From IMG/VR virus record IMGVR_UViG_3300037584_000749, positions 1 to 29,275 of that record: a DNA stretch of 29,275 nucleotides; one strand, given 5' to 3'. Below, piece after piece: positions 1 to 7,808 of this stretch. The DNA is from a virus. The notes beneath the pieces are model-generated. The model ran no database searches. It was not told the origin of the DNA and saw only the letters and a program-made list of their open reading frames with translations. Each line of letters begins with the position of its first letter. The stretch's first letter is position 1. The translations under genes and the position numbers were made by a program.

Positions 1-127
1 TGGATCAATAGCTTTAGACGAAAGTGGAAATCCTATAGTGCAAGAAGGCGCAACAACTGATATAAAAACTTTTTTTGGGAGTGAGATGTTTGATGAGCTT
101 TATTTATGGTTACATAGGGAAAAAACT
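1..127. repeat. Left copy of exact 127-bp terminal repeat
   Basis: These bases are identical to 28665-28791 and stop matching at 128 (c here, t at 28792). Both copies lie in the same reading frame of the same tail gene. The simplest reading is that the contig is a circle cut inside this gene, with two different continuations after the shared segment. A length of exactly 127 matches a common de Bruijn assembly k-mer size, so the boundary is probably set by the assembler rather than by a biological repeat. Confidence 0.95.
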
Positions 128-1477
128 CCATCAAGTGCTGAAGGAGCTACTCCAACACAATATGGCGTAGATCAAACAACTAGAAATATAAAATATAAAC
201 TTTCAACATATACTTCTCTTTATCCTACTTGCGGTAGCGCAGATGTTTTATCAGGAGATAACTTAACTGTAAATGAAGGGGAATCATATACAATAAGAAT
301 TAGGTTAGCACCAAGTATCACAACGAATACAGGTGAAATTATAGTCAGAGACATAACAACAAACGAAATACTATACTACAAAGAAAATATAGCATTTAAT
401 TCATCCTCAACAGTAACAGTAATTCTAACTGATTTAACAAGTGGTACATTAAGTTCAAGAACATATAAACCTGAAATAAGAATTAATTGTCAAACAGGAC
501 AAACATTTGCTTCATTAAATGCTTGTGGTAATGTTGGTATGCAAATAGATAAAACAGTAGGTGGAGTTACTACAAATCACTTTTACGGAAATGCAAGTAC
601 AATAGTTTTAGGCTTTGGTGTTTTTATACAAGACTATTTACCTAAAATGAAAATAATTGACTTTTTAGCTGGTTTATTTAAGATGTTTAATTTAGTTGCT
701 TATACTAAAGTTGACAGCAGTACTATTTATGTAGAAACCTTTGATGACTATATGACTAAGGGTGTTGTTACTGATATTACTGAATATATAGATATATCAC
801 GATCTAACATAAATCGTCCTGTTCCTTATAGTAGAATTAACTTTAAATACTCACCTCCTGTTACTCAAACTAGTTTAAGGTTCATAGATAAATTTGCACA
901 AGTATTTGGAGATTTAAAATATCAAGCGCCTGAGAAATATGATGGACAAGAGTTTAATCAAAATTTACCTTTTGAAAGAAGTGTATTAATAAATTTAGTA
1001 ACTAATTCAGGTGCTATTACTAATAATATTTTAGGTTGGTGGGTAGATGCAGACAGTAAAACTGCTTTAGGAAAACCATTTATATTTTTTAACAGACTAA
1101 CTGATGCAAGTAGTTATCCTCTTTTTGTTTCGCAGACAACATATAATGCGCCATCAAATGTATCTGTAGATGAAAATCATACTTTGAACTTTAACGCAGA
1201 GTATAGCGAATTTAACAGAGATATAAATGAGAATAGTTTATTTAAAAGATTTTATGAGCAATATATTATACAGACATTTCAAGAAAATGGTAGAATTATA
1301 AAATTATCTGCTCAATTGCCAATAAGTTTTATGTTAAACTATGAGCTTAATGATATTATGCAAATTAACGGAGAACAATATTATATAAATAGTATTAATA
1401 TGAATTTAGCAACAGGCAAAGCAGAATTAGAATTAATAGTTAAAACAGCAACATATACAAATAGCGTACTGACATAA
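2..1477 (+). CDS. Tail-tip structural protein, C-terminal part (start missing; version A)
   Basis: The frame is open from base 2, so the ATG at 38 is an internal methionine and not the start. This is the C-terminal continuation of the gene that starts at 27961; joined at the 127-bp repeat the full protein would be 726 residues. The family is a large tail protein found just upstream of the tape measure in many flavobacterial phages and prophages, probably at the tail tip or baseplate. The stretch read from about 128 to 600 (TPTQYG through HFYGN) differs strongly from the version at the right end, while the framework motifs NEGESY, DLTSGTLSSR and QIDKTV are kept. The rest (DYLPKMKIIDFLAGLFKMF onward) reads as the conserved C-terminal domain. 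It is followed by an overlapping small gene and the tape measure. The exact role (hub, receptor binding) is inference. Confidence 0.8.
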   Translation, partial: GSIALDESGNPIVQEGATTDIKTFFGSEMFDELYLWLHREKTPSSAEGATPTQYGVDQTTRNIKYKLSTYTSLYPTCGSADVLSGDNLTVNEGESYTIRIRLAPSITTNTGEIIVRDITTNEILYYKENIAFNSSSTVTVILTDLTSGTLSSRTYKPEIRINCQTGQTFASLNACGNVGMQIDKTVGGVTTNHFYGNASTIVLGFGVFIQDYLPKMKIIDFLAGLFKMFNLVAYTKVDSSTIYVETFDDYMTKGVVTDITEYIDISRSNINRPVPYSRINFKYSPPVTQTSLRFIDKFAQVFGDLKYQAPEKYDGQEFNQNLPFERSVLINLVTNSGAITNNILGWWVDADSKTALGKPFIFFNRLTDASSYPLFVSQTTYNAPSNVSVDENHTLNFNAEYSEFNRDINENSLFKRFYEQYIIQTFQENGRIIKLSAQLPISFMLNYELNDIMQINGEQYYINSINMNLATGKAELELIVKTATYTNSVLT

Positions 1478-1626
1478 TGATAAGAAATATAATAGAATTA
1501 TTGCCTTATTTAAAAGGCGAAACAGAAAATATAAGAATAGCACAAGGCAAATACAAAATGCCAGAGACTATTAAAGAAGGTTATAAACAAATAAAACAAG
1601 AGTTATGGCAAAGAAAGTCTATATAG
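1477..1626 (+). CDS. Small protein between tail-tip and tape measure genes (49 aa)
   Basis: The ATG overlaps the stop of the tail-tip gene (TAATG) and the ORF ends 22 bases inside the tape measure gene. Such tight coupling on both sides supports a real translated gene. The product is a charged helical peptide starting MIRNIIELLPYLKG and containing an IAQGKYKMPETIKEGY stretch. It has no membrane segment or cysteines. I do not recognise a named family. Its place, between a tail-tip protein and the tape measure, suggests a minor tail or tail-assembly role. The translation could also serve mainly to couple expression of the tape measure. Confidence 0.6.
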   Translation: MIRNIIELLPYLKGETENIRIAQGKYKMPETIKEGYKQIKQELWQRKSI

Positions 1627-3383
1627 ATTTTGAGTTAAGATACAAAGAAGCTGTCAAGAACTTAGATGAAATGCAAAAAGAGTATTCTAAGTTAGAAAAG
1701 CAAGTAGATAAAACTTCAGAGTCTCAACAAGAATTAGGTAACATATTAGACACTACTACAGGCGGAGCTGTTACTAAATTTAAAAATCTTAGAGGTACTC
1801 TAGGAAATGTTATTAAAAGTTTTAAATCATTAAGAGTAGCGATCTTAGCTACTGGTATTGGTGCTTTAGTTATTGCTCTAGGTTCTCTAGTTACAATGTT
1901 CCAAAACTCAGAAGAGGGACAAAACAAGTTTGCTAAATTAATGACACAAATAGGAGTTGTTACTGGCAACGTAATAGATATTGTTAGTGATTTTGGTAAT
2001 GTAATGTTTAATGTGTTTACAGGAAACTTTAAGGCAGCAGGAGAAGCATTAAACGAAGTTACAGAGGGTATAAAAAACTTTGGAGAAGAGACAGCTAAAG
2101 AAATAAAAGTTGCTGGCGAATTATCTGACAAAAGAGCTAAAGCTGATAAATTAGAAAGAGATTTAATTGTAGAAAGAGCTGAGGCAACACGAAAATTTAA
2201 TGAGCTAAGAGAAAAGGCTGCAGACAAAGAAAATTTCACCGCACAAGAAAGAATTGATTTCTTAGTAGAGGCTGGTAAAATAGAAGAAGAAATAACACTT
2301 AAAGAAATAGATGCAGCTAGGTTAAGGTTTGAGGCAAAAAGAGATGAAAACAAATTATCACAATCAACTAAAGAAGATTTAGATGAAGAAGCAAGACTTA
2401 AAGCTGTATTAATTGAACTCGAAGCTGGAAGATTAAAGAAACAAAAAACTTTAAATGCAGAGTTAACTACTAATAGACGAGAAGCTAAAGCAGAAGAAAT
2501 AGCGGATGAAAATGAACTAGCTGCACTAAAGAAAAGTATTAGAGAAGCAGAGGCTGTTTCTGAGGAAGATAAAAGAGCTTTAGAATTACAAAAAATAGAT
2601 GAGCATTATCAAGAGTTAATAGATAAAGCTATAGAAAATAATTTAGCTACTGATGAGCTTGAAAATGCACAAAGACAGGCTAAGCTGGATAAACAAGCTG
2701 AGTTTGATGCTGAAGATGATAAAAAGAAACAAGAGAAAAGGGATAAAGAATTAGCTGATCAAAAAGAACAGGCAGATGCTGAAGCAAAAATAGAAGCAGA
2801 AAGAAGAAAACAAAAAGAAGAAACGTTTAGATTTGCAGTTGAATTAGCAGGATCAGAAACTAGATTAGGCAGGGCTTTACTTTTAGCTAAACAGGTTTTA
2901 CTAGCAAAAGAAGCAATAATGAATTTTAAAGCTAATGTTGTAAATGCCACAGCAGCCCTAGGTAATGTATCACTAACAGCATCTGAGGCAGCAGTAGAAA
3001 CTACAGCATCAATAGCAAAAGCAGCTAACGTAGCACCGCCTCCCTTTAATATACCTTTTATTTTAACAGCTCTATCTACCGCAGCTACAGTAATGTCAGC
3101 GGTAAAAGCAGCTAGAGGTAAAACTAAACAAGTTGCAACAGGTTTAGGAGCTGGGGGTGGAGGTGGAGCTTCACTTGAAAACATTAGTACACCTACCATA
3201 TCTGACGTAAGTGGCGGAGAATCGGTTACTCCTCAACTGGGATTAGCTGGTGGTTCAGGAATAAATCAAATAGCTCAAGCATTTGGACAGCAACCTCCAG
3301 TACAAGCATTTGTTGTAAGTGGAGATGTAACAACAGCTCAAGAATTAGACAGAAACATAATTACAAGTGCAAGTATAGGATAA
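1605..3383 (+). CDS. Tape measure protein
   Basis: 592 residues. Expected to set tail length and fill the tail tube before ejection. Residues 1-50 are helical and charged, 77-99 form a strong hydrophobic segment (LRVAILATGIGALVIALGSL), and about 165-400 are a long coiled-coil region very rich in Glu, Lys and Ala. A second hydrophobic, Ala-rich region follows at about 445-500, then a Gly-rich linker near 510. The C-terminus carries VVSGDVTTAQELDRN, which I recall as typical of tape measures in Bacteroidota phages. At 592 residues it would specify a fairly short siphovirus tail (about 1.5 Angstrom per residue by the usual rule gives near 90 nm; inference). The start overlaps the preceding small gene. 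The two antisense ORFs over this gene are compositional shadows. Confidence 0.88.
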   Translation: MAKKVYIDFELRYKEAVKNLDEMQKEYSKLEKQVDKTSESQQELGNILDTTTGGAVTKFKNLRGTLGNVIKSFKSLRVAILATGIGALVIALGSLVTMFQNSEEGQNKFAKLMTQIGVVTGNVIDIVSDFGNVMFNVFTGNFKAAGEALNEVTEGIKNFGEETAKEIKVAGELSDKRAKADKLERDLIVERAEATRKFNELREKAADKENFTAQERIDFLVEAGKIEEEITLKEIDAARLRFEAKRDENKLSQSTKEDLDEEARLKAVLIELEAGRLKKQKTLNAELTTNRREAKAEEIADENELAALKKSIREAEAVSEEDKRALELQKIDEHYQELIDKAIENNLATDELENAQRQAKLDKQAEFDAEDDKKKQEKRDKELADQKEQADAEAKIEAERRKQKEETFRFAVELAGSETRLGRALLLAKQVLLAKEAIMNFKANVVNATAALGNVSLTASEAAVETTASIAKAANVAPPPFNIPFILTALSTAATVMSAVKAARGKTKQVATGLGAGGGGGASLENISTPTISDVSGGESVTPQLGLAGGSGINQIAQAFGQQPPVQAFVVSGDVTTAQELDRNIITSASIG

Positions 3384-3402
3384 GCAAAAAAAATAAATTA
3401 AA

Positions 3403-3409
3403 CGTTATA
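3403..3409 (+). promoter_or_regulatory. CGTTATA element before the head-protease gene
   Basis: CGTTATA followed by ATAAT and the ATG at 3415. The same heptamer with the same 5-base spacing to an ATG occurs at 5392, 7832 and 25168. It sits in a 31-base gap after the tape measure gene. A TTATAA core would place a transcription start at or next to the ATG. An A-run lies about 17 bases upstream but is not distinctive in such AT-rich DNA. Confidence 0.6.
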
Positions 3410-3414
3410 ATAAT

Positions 3415-4986
3415 ATGAAGATTATAGAACTTATTTTAGGAGATAATGTATTTTCAGGAATAGAAGCTATTTCACTTGTTGAATCTCCAGCAATTGAAGA
3501 GGACTTTATAGCTTTAAAATCTCAAGAAGTTAAATTAGCAGAAATATCTAACGAAAAGCGAATTTTAATGGGTGCTTTACTTGTACCTAATAAACCAATA
3601 TATAGAAAAAGTGGTGAAGAAGAATATTATATATATTTCTCTAAAAAAACAATAGAAAAAGCATCTCAGCTTTATTTAATGAATGGTAATCAAAATAATA
3701 CTACTTTAGAACATCAGTACTCTTTAAAAGGGCTAACATTAGTAGAATCTTGGTTAGTAGAAGATGAAGTACACGATAAATCTAGAAAATATGGTTTAGA
3801 TGTACCAGTAGGTACTTGGATGGGAGCAGTAAAAGTAAACTCTGATGAAGTTTGGGATGAATATGTAAAAACAGGAAAAGTTAAAGGATTTAGTATAGAG
3901 GGTTATTTTGCTGATAAAGCAGAACGTCCACAAGAACCAATAAATGACTTTGAAGAAGAAGAGGCAGCAGAAATGCTTTCTGTAATTAGATCAATTGTAA
4001 AAAAAGATGCTAGACTTAAAGAAGGTGAAAGAAGAGAGTTTGAGTCTTATAGTGATTATCCTCAAGCGCTTAAGAATAATGCTAAAAGAGGTATAGATTT
4101 AAATGAGAAAGTAAAGAATAAGTGCGCTACTCAAGTTGGCAAGATAAGAGCTAAACAACTATCACAAGGTAAACCAATCTCTAAAGAAACTATAAAGAGA
4201 ATGTACTCTTATTTAAGTAGAGCGCAGGAATATTATAATGAATCAGACAAAGAGGCTTGTGGCACTATATCTTATTTGTTGTGGGGTGGTAAAGCAGGTT
4301 TAAGATGGGCAAAATCTAAATTAAAAGAATTAGGAGAAATAGAATTAGCTTCTATGATTGTCAATGAAGATTTTGCAATTATAGATGATAGATTAGCTTA
4401 CTCAACACAAGAGAAAGCCGAAGAAATGGCAAAGAACATAGGATGCGAGGGTTTTCATACTCACGAATACGAGGGTAAGACTTGGTATATGCCTTGCGAG
4501 GTTCACATCAAAGAAGATATGAATAAATGCCCTAAGGGTTTTAAAAAAGTATATGGTAAATGTGTAAAGATGGCAGAGGTAGGCAAAAGAGGGGGAATTA
4601 AGGAATCTCCTAAAGCACCAAAGTCAGATACACCAAATCCAAACCCAAAAGGTAAGGGTACAGCAAAAGGAGATGCCTCAACAACAAGAGGTGCTAAAGT
4701 ATCTAAAAAAGATGAAGCTAGTTTAAAAAAAAAGTCAGATGAGTTTAACGAGAGATACAAAAAGAAATTAGGGTATGGTGTAAATGTAGGAATGTTAAAG
4801 GCAGTATTTCAAAGAGGTTTGGGAGCTTTTAATGTTTCAAGAAGTCCAAGAGTAAAAAGTGCTTCACAATGGAGTTTTGCAAGAGTAAACGCTTTTTTAT
4901 ATTTAGTTAAAAATGGACGTCCACAAAACAAAAAATATACAGGAGACTTTGACTTATTGCCAAAAGGACATCCTAAAAAACCATAA
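3415..4986 (+). CDS. XkdF-like prohead protease with C-terminal extra domains
   Basis: 523 residues, several domains. Residues about 1-175 resemble the XkdF-like/S78-type prohead serine protease family: an N-terminal LVESPAIEEDF motif, LEHQ with His100, then GFSIEGYF with Ser160 as the likely catalytic pair. Residues about 205-310 form a second domain with SDYPQALKNNAKRG, NKCATQVGKIRA and CGTISYLLWGGK, seen in phage head proteins. Around 350-400 is a Cys-containing segment (GCEGFH, MPCEVH, KCPKGFKKVYGKC), then a Gly/Pro/Lys linker and a final domain of about 75 residues (GVNVGMLKAVFQRG to LLPKGHP) of unknown role. The protease should cleave scaffold and capsid during head maturation. It opens the head cassette under its own CGTTATA element. 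The assignment of the extra domains is open. Confidence 0.8.
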   Translation: MKIIELILGDNVFSGIEAISLVESPAIEEDFIALKSQEVKLAEISNEKRILMGALLVPNKPIYRKSGEEEYYIYFSKKTIEKASQLYLMNGNQNNTTLEHQYSLKGLTLVESWLVEDEVHDKSRKYGLDVPVGTWMGAVKVNSDEVWDEYVKTGKVKGFSIEGYFADKAERPQEPINDFEEEEAAEMLSVIRSIVKKDARLKEGERREFESYSDYPQALKNNAKRGIDLNEKVKNKCATQVGKIRAKQLSQGKPISKETIKRMYSYLSRAQEYYNESDKEACGTISYLLWGGKAGLRWAKSKLKELGEIELASMIVNEDFAIIDDRLAYSTQEKAEEMAKNIGCEGFHTHEYEGKTWYMPCEVHIKEDMNKCPKGFKKVYGKCVKMAEVGKRGGIKESPKAPKSDTPNPNPKGKGTAKGDASTTRGAKVSKKDEASLKKKSDEFNERYKKKLGYGVNVGMLKAVFQRGLGAFNVSRSPRVKSASQWSFARVNAFLYLVKNGRPQNKKYTGDFDLLPKGHPKKP

Positions 4987-5105
4987 TGGCTAGAAATGTT
5001 GTTAGGAAATATGTAAAACCAAAACGTAAATCGCACCCTCATAGCAAAAATGCGAGTGCAGGTAAAACAGGATATAAAAAAAAATATAAAGGACAAGGAA
5101 GATGA
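4986..5105 (+). CDS. Very basic micro-protein (39 aa)
   Basis: ATG overlaps the protease stop (TAATG). The product is extremely rich in Lys and Arg, with RKYVKPKRKSHPHSKN near the start and KTGYKKKYKGQGR at the end. No hydrophobic segment. Its charge would suit binding to packaged DNA or to acidic scaffold. I recall similar KPKRKSHPHSK-type small proteins in Bacteroidota phage head regions but no assigned function. It is tightly coupled to the next ORF, overlapping its start by four bases. It is too short for most automatic ORF filters. Confidence 0.6.
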   Translation: MARNVVRKYVKPKRKSHPHSKNASAGKTGYKKKYKGQGR

Positions 5106-5203
5106 AAAAAATATGTTTATTTATTCAATGGATAACTTTTAAAAAAGTTTGTTTAGGATATTGCCAAAAAGGTTTATGTCCTAAGAAAAATAAAAAACAA
5201 TAA
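5102..5203 (+). CDS. Cys-containing micro-protein (33 aa)
   Basis: Starts at ATGA, overlapping the stop of the basic micro-protein. It has four cysteines (positions 5, 17, 21 and 26) in the pattern C-x11-C-x3-C-x4-C with WITFKKVCLGYC in the middle. This could be a small metal-binding fold, but no ligand is proven. The end is basic (PKKNKKQ). Coupling to its neighbours and the regular cysteine spacing argue against chance. Function unknown; the head cassette context suggests a capsid-associated or assembly role. Confidence 0.5.
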   Translation: MKKICLFIQWITFKKVCLGYCQKGLCPKKNKKQ

Positions 5204-5205
5204 AA

Positions 5206-5349
5206 ATGAGAAAAGTAATAATACCAGCAAAAGCTAGTCCAAGAGGTGGTAGAAGAGGATGTTTATGTGAAGATAATACCTATTCTGTTAAATGTTGTGA
5301 TGGTAGCATAAGAGCGCAAGGTATAGGCAACATAACAAAAACACCATAA
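5206..5349 (+). CDS. Cys-rich micro-protein (47 aa)
   Basis: Begins two bases after the preceding stop. It starts MRKVIIPAKASPRGGRRG, then has four cysteines in C19-x-C21 and C30-C31 (GCLCEDNTYSVKCCDGS), and ends AQGIGNITKTP. I recall RGCLCEDxTYSxxCC-type small proteins recurring in Bacteroidota phages and prophages, without a known function. The CxC/CC pairing suggests a metal site or disulfides. It closes the micro-ORF trio before the scaffold gene. Confidence 0.6.
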   Translation: MRKVIIPAKASPRGGRRGCLCEDNTYSVKCCDGSIRAQGIGNITKTP

Positions 5350-5391
5350 TTAAAAATAAAAAAACCAAAAATACAAATATAAATTAATAAT

Positions 5392-5398
5392 CGTTATA
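5392..5398 (+). promoter_or_regulatory. CGTTATA element before the scaffold gene
   Basis: CGTTATA, then GTAAT and the ATG at 5404, the same spacing as three other structural genes. It lies in a 54-base AT-rich gap after the micro-ORF trio, the only gap in the head cassette of that size. It would give separate, strong expression of scaffold and capsid. Confidence 0.6.
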
Positions 5399-5403
5399 GT
5401 AAT

Positions 5404-6015
5404 ATGAAAGCAACAGAAATCTTAAAAAATATCAAAACTTTCTTAGGAGAAGAAACAATAGAAGAAACTCCAGTAGAACTTCAAGAAGAAGTTACAGAGG
5501 AAGTAAAAGTAGAGTTAGCACAAGCTAAACTTGAAAACGGAACACTAGTAGAATCAAGTTCATTTGAAAAAGGTGATGAAATTTTTATCATAACAGATGA
5601 TGAAAAAGTAGCTATGCCAGTCGGAGAATACGTTATGGAAGATGGTAAACTTCTTGTAGTTGAAGAAGAAGGTATTATAGCTGACTACAGAATTGTTTCT
5701 GATGACGTACCACAAAAAGAAGATGAAAAGAAAGAAGAAATGGATGAGGAAGCAGCAGTTTACGACTGGAAGGGTATGGAAAAAAGAATTAAAAATCTTG
5801 AAGATGCTATCGCAGATTTAAAATCTAGGATGGGAGAAAAAGAAGATTTTGAAAAAATTGAGCAAGAAGTAAAGCAACAGTTATCAGAAACACCTGCTGC
5901 TGATCCTATTACTCACAGTCCAGAAGTGGACAATAAGAAATTCAATCTAAGGTATGCACAAAACAGAAAGCAAACATCTTTGGATAGAGTGTTAAATAAA
6001 ATGTATAATAACTAA
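5404..6015 (+). CDS. Head scaffolding-like protein
   Basis: 203 residues, directly upstream of the major capsid gene. The N-terminal third is very acidic (runs of Glu with few aromatic residues). Residues about 40-100 form a compact segment with GTLVESSSFEKGDEIFIIT and MPVGEYVMEDGKLLVVEEE, which I recall from flavobacterial phage proteins preceding the capsid. Residues about 125-170 are a predicted coiled coil (RIKNLEDAIADLKSRM), and the C-terminus is basic (NLRYAQNRKQTSLDRVLNKM). Acidic, helical, with a basic C-terminal capsid-binding tail is the usual scaffold layout. The likely partners are the capsid protein at 6028 and the protease at 3415. Function is inferred from composition and position. 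Confidence 0.7.
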   Translation: MKATEILKNIKTFLGEETIEETPVELQEEVTEEVKVELAQAKLENGTLVESSSFEKGDEIFIITDDEKVAMPVGEYVMEDGKLLVVEEEGIIADYRIVSDDVPQKEDEKKEEMDEEAAVYDWKGMEKRIKNLEDAIADLKSRMGEKEDFEKIEQEVKQQLSETPAADPITHSPEVDNKKFNLRYAQNRKQTSLDRVLNKMYNN

Positions 6016-6027
6016 AATTAATTAAAA

Positions 6028-6957
6028 ATGGCAAATCCAACTTATACCGCTGGAAGTTACGCTGGTGAATTTAGTGGTAAAATTATAGGCAGTGCATTGC
6101 TTAGCGCATCAACTTTAGATGCTGGTGCAGTAACAATTATGCCTAACGTAAAGTACAAATCTGTAATTCAGGTAGGTGCTTGGGCAAATGTAGTAAAAGG
6201 AGCATCTTGTGATTTTGATGCAACAACGACTTCATTAACTCTAACAGAAAAAGTATTAGAAACAAAAGAATTACAAGCTAACGCTCAACTTTGTAAAAAA
6301 GAATTGAGAGACGAATGGCAGGCGATTGAAATGGGCTTCTCAGCTTTTGCTGAAATTCCTGCTTCTTTCGAGGAGTATGTAATCTCAAGAGTTGCTGCTC
6401 AAGTAGCAGACGCTTTAGAAACTTCTATCTGGGCTGGTGCTGCAGGTGCTGATGACTTTGATGGTTTTCAAAACTTAGCTTTAGCAGATGGTGATGTAGT
6501 AGATGTTACAGCAGTAGCTGTTGATTCTGCAAATGTAATTGCACAAATGGGAGCTGTAGTAGATGCTGCTAATAAAGCAACTTTACAGAAATCAGACTTA
6601 ACTCTTTATGTTTCAACAAATGTAGCTAGAGCTTATATTAGAGCTTTAGGTGGTTTTGGAACATCAGGTTTAGGTGCAGCAGGTATCAACGATCAAGGTA
6701 CTACTTGGTACTCTAATGGAGCGCTTTTAACTTTTGAAGGTATTCCAGTATTTGTTTGTAACGGAATGGGTAACAACAAAATGCTTCTTACTTATAAGAG
6801 CAACCTTTTCTTCGGAACTGGCTTAACTTCAGATATTAATGAAGTAAGATTTATTGATATGGCTGACAAAGATGGCAGTAATAATTGTAGAGTTATTATG
6901 CGTTATACCGCGGGCTGTCAAATCGGAGTAGGAGCAGATATTGTTTACTATTCTTAA
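6028..6957 (+). CDS. Major capsid protein (HK97-like fold expected)
   Basis: 309 residues, following the scaffold gene by 12 bases with an A-rich leader. The sequence is Ala/Gly-rich and balanced as expected for a highly expressed shell protein. Landmarks are MPNVKYKSVIQVGAWANVV near residue 40, KKELRDEWQAIEMGF with a helical spine near 90-125, and the C-terminal CRVIMRYTAGCQIGVGAD. There is no long N-terminal delta domain; the separate scaffold gene agrees with that. Codon use includes more C-ending codons than neighbours, consistent with strong expression (impression by eye). It is followed at once by an intrinsic terminator, so scaffold and capsid form one transcription unit. Confidence 0.85.
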   Translation: MANPTYTAGSYAGEFSGKIIGSALLSASTLDAGAVTIMPNVKYKSVIQVGAWANVVKGASCDFDATTTSLTLTEKVLETKELQANAQLCKKELRDEWQAIEMGFSAFAEIPASFEEYVISRVAAQVADALETSIWAGAAGADDFDGFQNLALADGDVVDVTAVAVDSANVIAQMGAVVDAANKATLQKSDLTLYVSTNVARAYIRALGGFGTSGLGAAGINDQGTTWYSNGALLTFEGIPVFVCNGMGNNKMLLTYKSNLFFGTGLTSDINEVRFIDMADKDGSNNCRVIMRYTAGCQIGVGADIVYYS

Positions 6958-6967
6958 AAACTAATCC

Positions 6968-6997
6968 AAAAGGGGTAGTTAAGGCTACCCTTTTTTA
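6968..6997 (+). terminator. Intrinsic terminator after the capsid gene
   Basis: GGGTAG (6973-6978), a six-base loop and CTACCC (6985-6990), flanked by A-rich and T-rich sides with a T6 tract. It lies 11 bases after the capsid stop. Its 5' arm AAGGGGTA recurs in two of the terminators after the tail tube gene. Confidence 0.85.
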
Positions 6998-7006
6998 ATA
7001 TTAACC

Positions 7007-7031
7007 TAACTTGTTGATTATCAATAAGTTA
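7007..7031. repeat. 11-bp inverted repeat before the tail tube gene
   Basis: TAACTTGTTGA and TCAATAAGTTA are complementary apart from one G-T pair, around a TTA loop. There is no T-tract after it (AAAATAAAA follows), so it is not a terminator. It could be an operator or a leader hairpin. It lies between the capsid terminator and a TATAAT at 7042-7047 that is four bases from the tail tube ATG. Confidence 0.6.
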
Positions 7032-7051
7032 AAATAAAAAATATAATCGAT

Positions 7052-7588
7052 ATGGCTTGTTTATTAACAAAAGGTAGAAATATACCTTGTAAATCAGGAG
7101 TAGGTGGCTTAAAGTCAGTTTACTTTGCAGATTTCGGTACTTTAGGTGCAATTACTATTACAGATTTTGAAATAGCATCTATTGCAGGTAGCCCTACTTT
7201 ATATCAGTTTGATCTCAAAGGCAACTCTACGATGGAAACCACAGTAACAAGTTCTAGAGAAAATGGTACTACATTTTATGAAAGTACTTTAACTTTAAAC
7301 TTCACTTTCCAAGACAGACACACTCAAGAAGAGATAAGACTTCTTGCTATTGCACGTCCACATATTTGGGTTGAGGCTTATAGTGGCGAAGCAGGTAGCT
7401 CTTACTATTTAATGGGTAAGGTTAATGGTTGTGAGCTAACTTCAGGAACATTTTCTAATGGAGCAGCAATGGGCGACTTAAATGGTTACTCATTGACGTT
7501 TGTAGCTACAGAAATGGCTGCACCAGACTTTACAGTTTCAACAGTTGTAACAGGTGCTTCTCAAGGTTCGAAAATAACTCCTAACTAA
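7052..7588 (+). CDS. Major tail tube protein
   Basis: 178 residues starting MACLLTKGRNIPCKSGVGGL, a start I recall from major tail proteins of flavobacterial phages. The motifs SRENGTTFYESTL, TLNFTFQDRHTQEEIRLLA, ARPHIWVEAYSG and AAMGDLNGYSLTF suit the beta-rich tube fold. It is transcribed alone, with terminators on both sides, which suits a protein needed in many copies. The likely promoter is TATAAT at 7042-7047, four bases from the ATG, so this transcript may also be nearly leaderless. It stands between capsid and portal operons rather than beside the tail chaperone. Confidence 0.75.
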   Translation: MACLLTKGRNIPCKSGVGGLKSVYFADFGTLGAITITDFEIASIAGSPTLYQFDLKGNSTMETTVTSSRENGTTFYESTLTLNFTFQDRHTQEEIRLLAIARPHIWVEAYSGEAGSSYYLMGKVNGCELTSGTFSNGAAMGDLNGYSLTFVATEMAAPDFTVSTVVTGASQGSKITPN

Positions 7589-7616
7589 TAGGGTTTACTT
7601 TGTATCAAAAAAAATT

Positions 7617-7647
7617 AAGGGGTATGTAAATCATATCCCTTTTTTTT
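7617..7647 (+). terminator. Intrinsic terminator 1 after the tail tube gene
   Basis: AGGGGTATG (7618-7626) pairs with CATATCCCT (7632-7640) with one G-U pair and a five-base loop, followed by a run of T to 7647. It lies about 30 bases after the tail tube stop. Confidence 0.85.
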
Positions 7648-7707
7648 ATATCTTTATTTAAACTTTATAAGTTTTCATAATTGAATATAGTTTTTGTTTA
7701 GTAGAAA

Positions 7708-7735
7708 GAGGTAGTTTAATTACTACCTTTTTTTA
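7708..7735 (+). terminator. Intrinsic terminator 2
   Basis: AGGTAGT (7709-7715) and ACTACCT (7722-7728) form a 7-bp stem with a TTAATT loop, followed by T7. No gene lies between it and terminator 1. Confidence 0.8.
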
Positions 7736-7778
7736 TTTAAATATTTTTTCTATATTTATAATGAGTAATTTTCTTTAT

Positions 7779-7808
7779 AAGGGGTAGCAGGAGTGTTACC
7801 CTTTTTTC
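7779..7808 (+). terminator. Intrinsic terminator 3
   Basis: AGGGGTAGCA pairs with TGTTACCCTT (one G-U pair at 7787/7796) around GGAG, followed by a T-rich run. The 5' arm matches the capsid terminator. It ends about 24 bases before the CGTTATA element of the portal operon, so it isolates that promoter from upstream transcription. Confidence 0.8.

Noticed and set aside
1-1477. A genuine tandem duplication of the tail gene in a linear genome
   Set aside because: The left copy lacks its first 235 codons exactly at the window edge and the identical part is exactly 127 bp, which fits circular closure plus an allele branch better than an ancient duplication.
1724-3199. Two long antisense ORFs opposite the tape measure gene
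   Set aside because: Low-complexity Ser/Ala/Leu-rich products that mirror the coiled-coil codons of the sense gene; no motif or leader.
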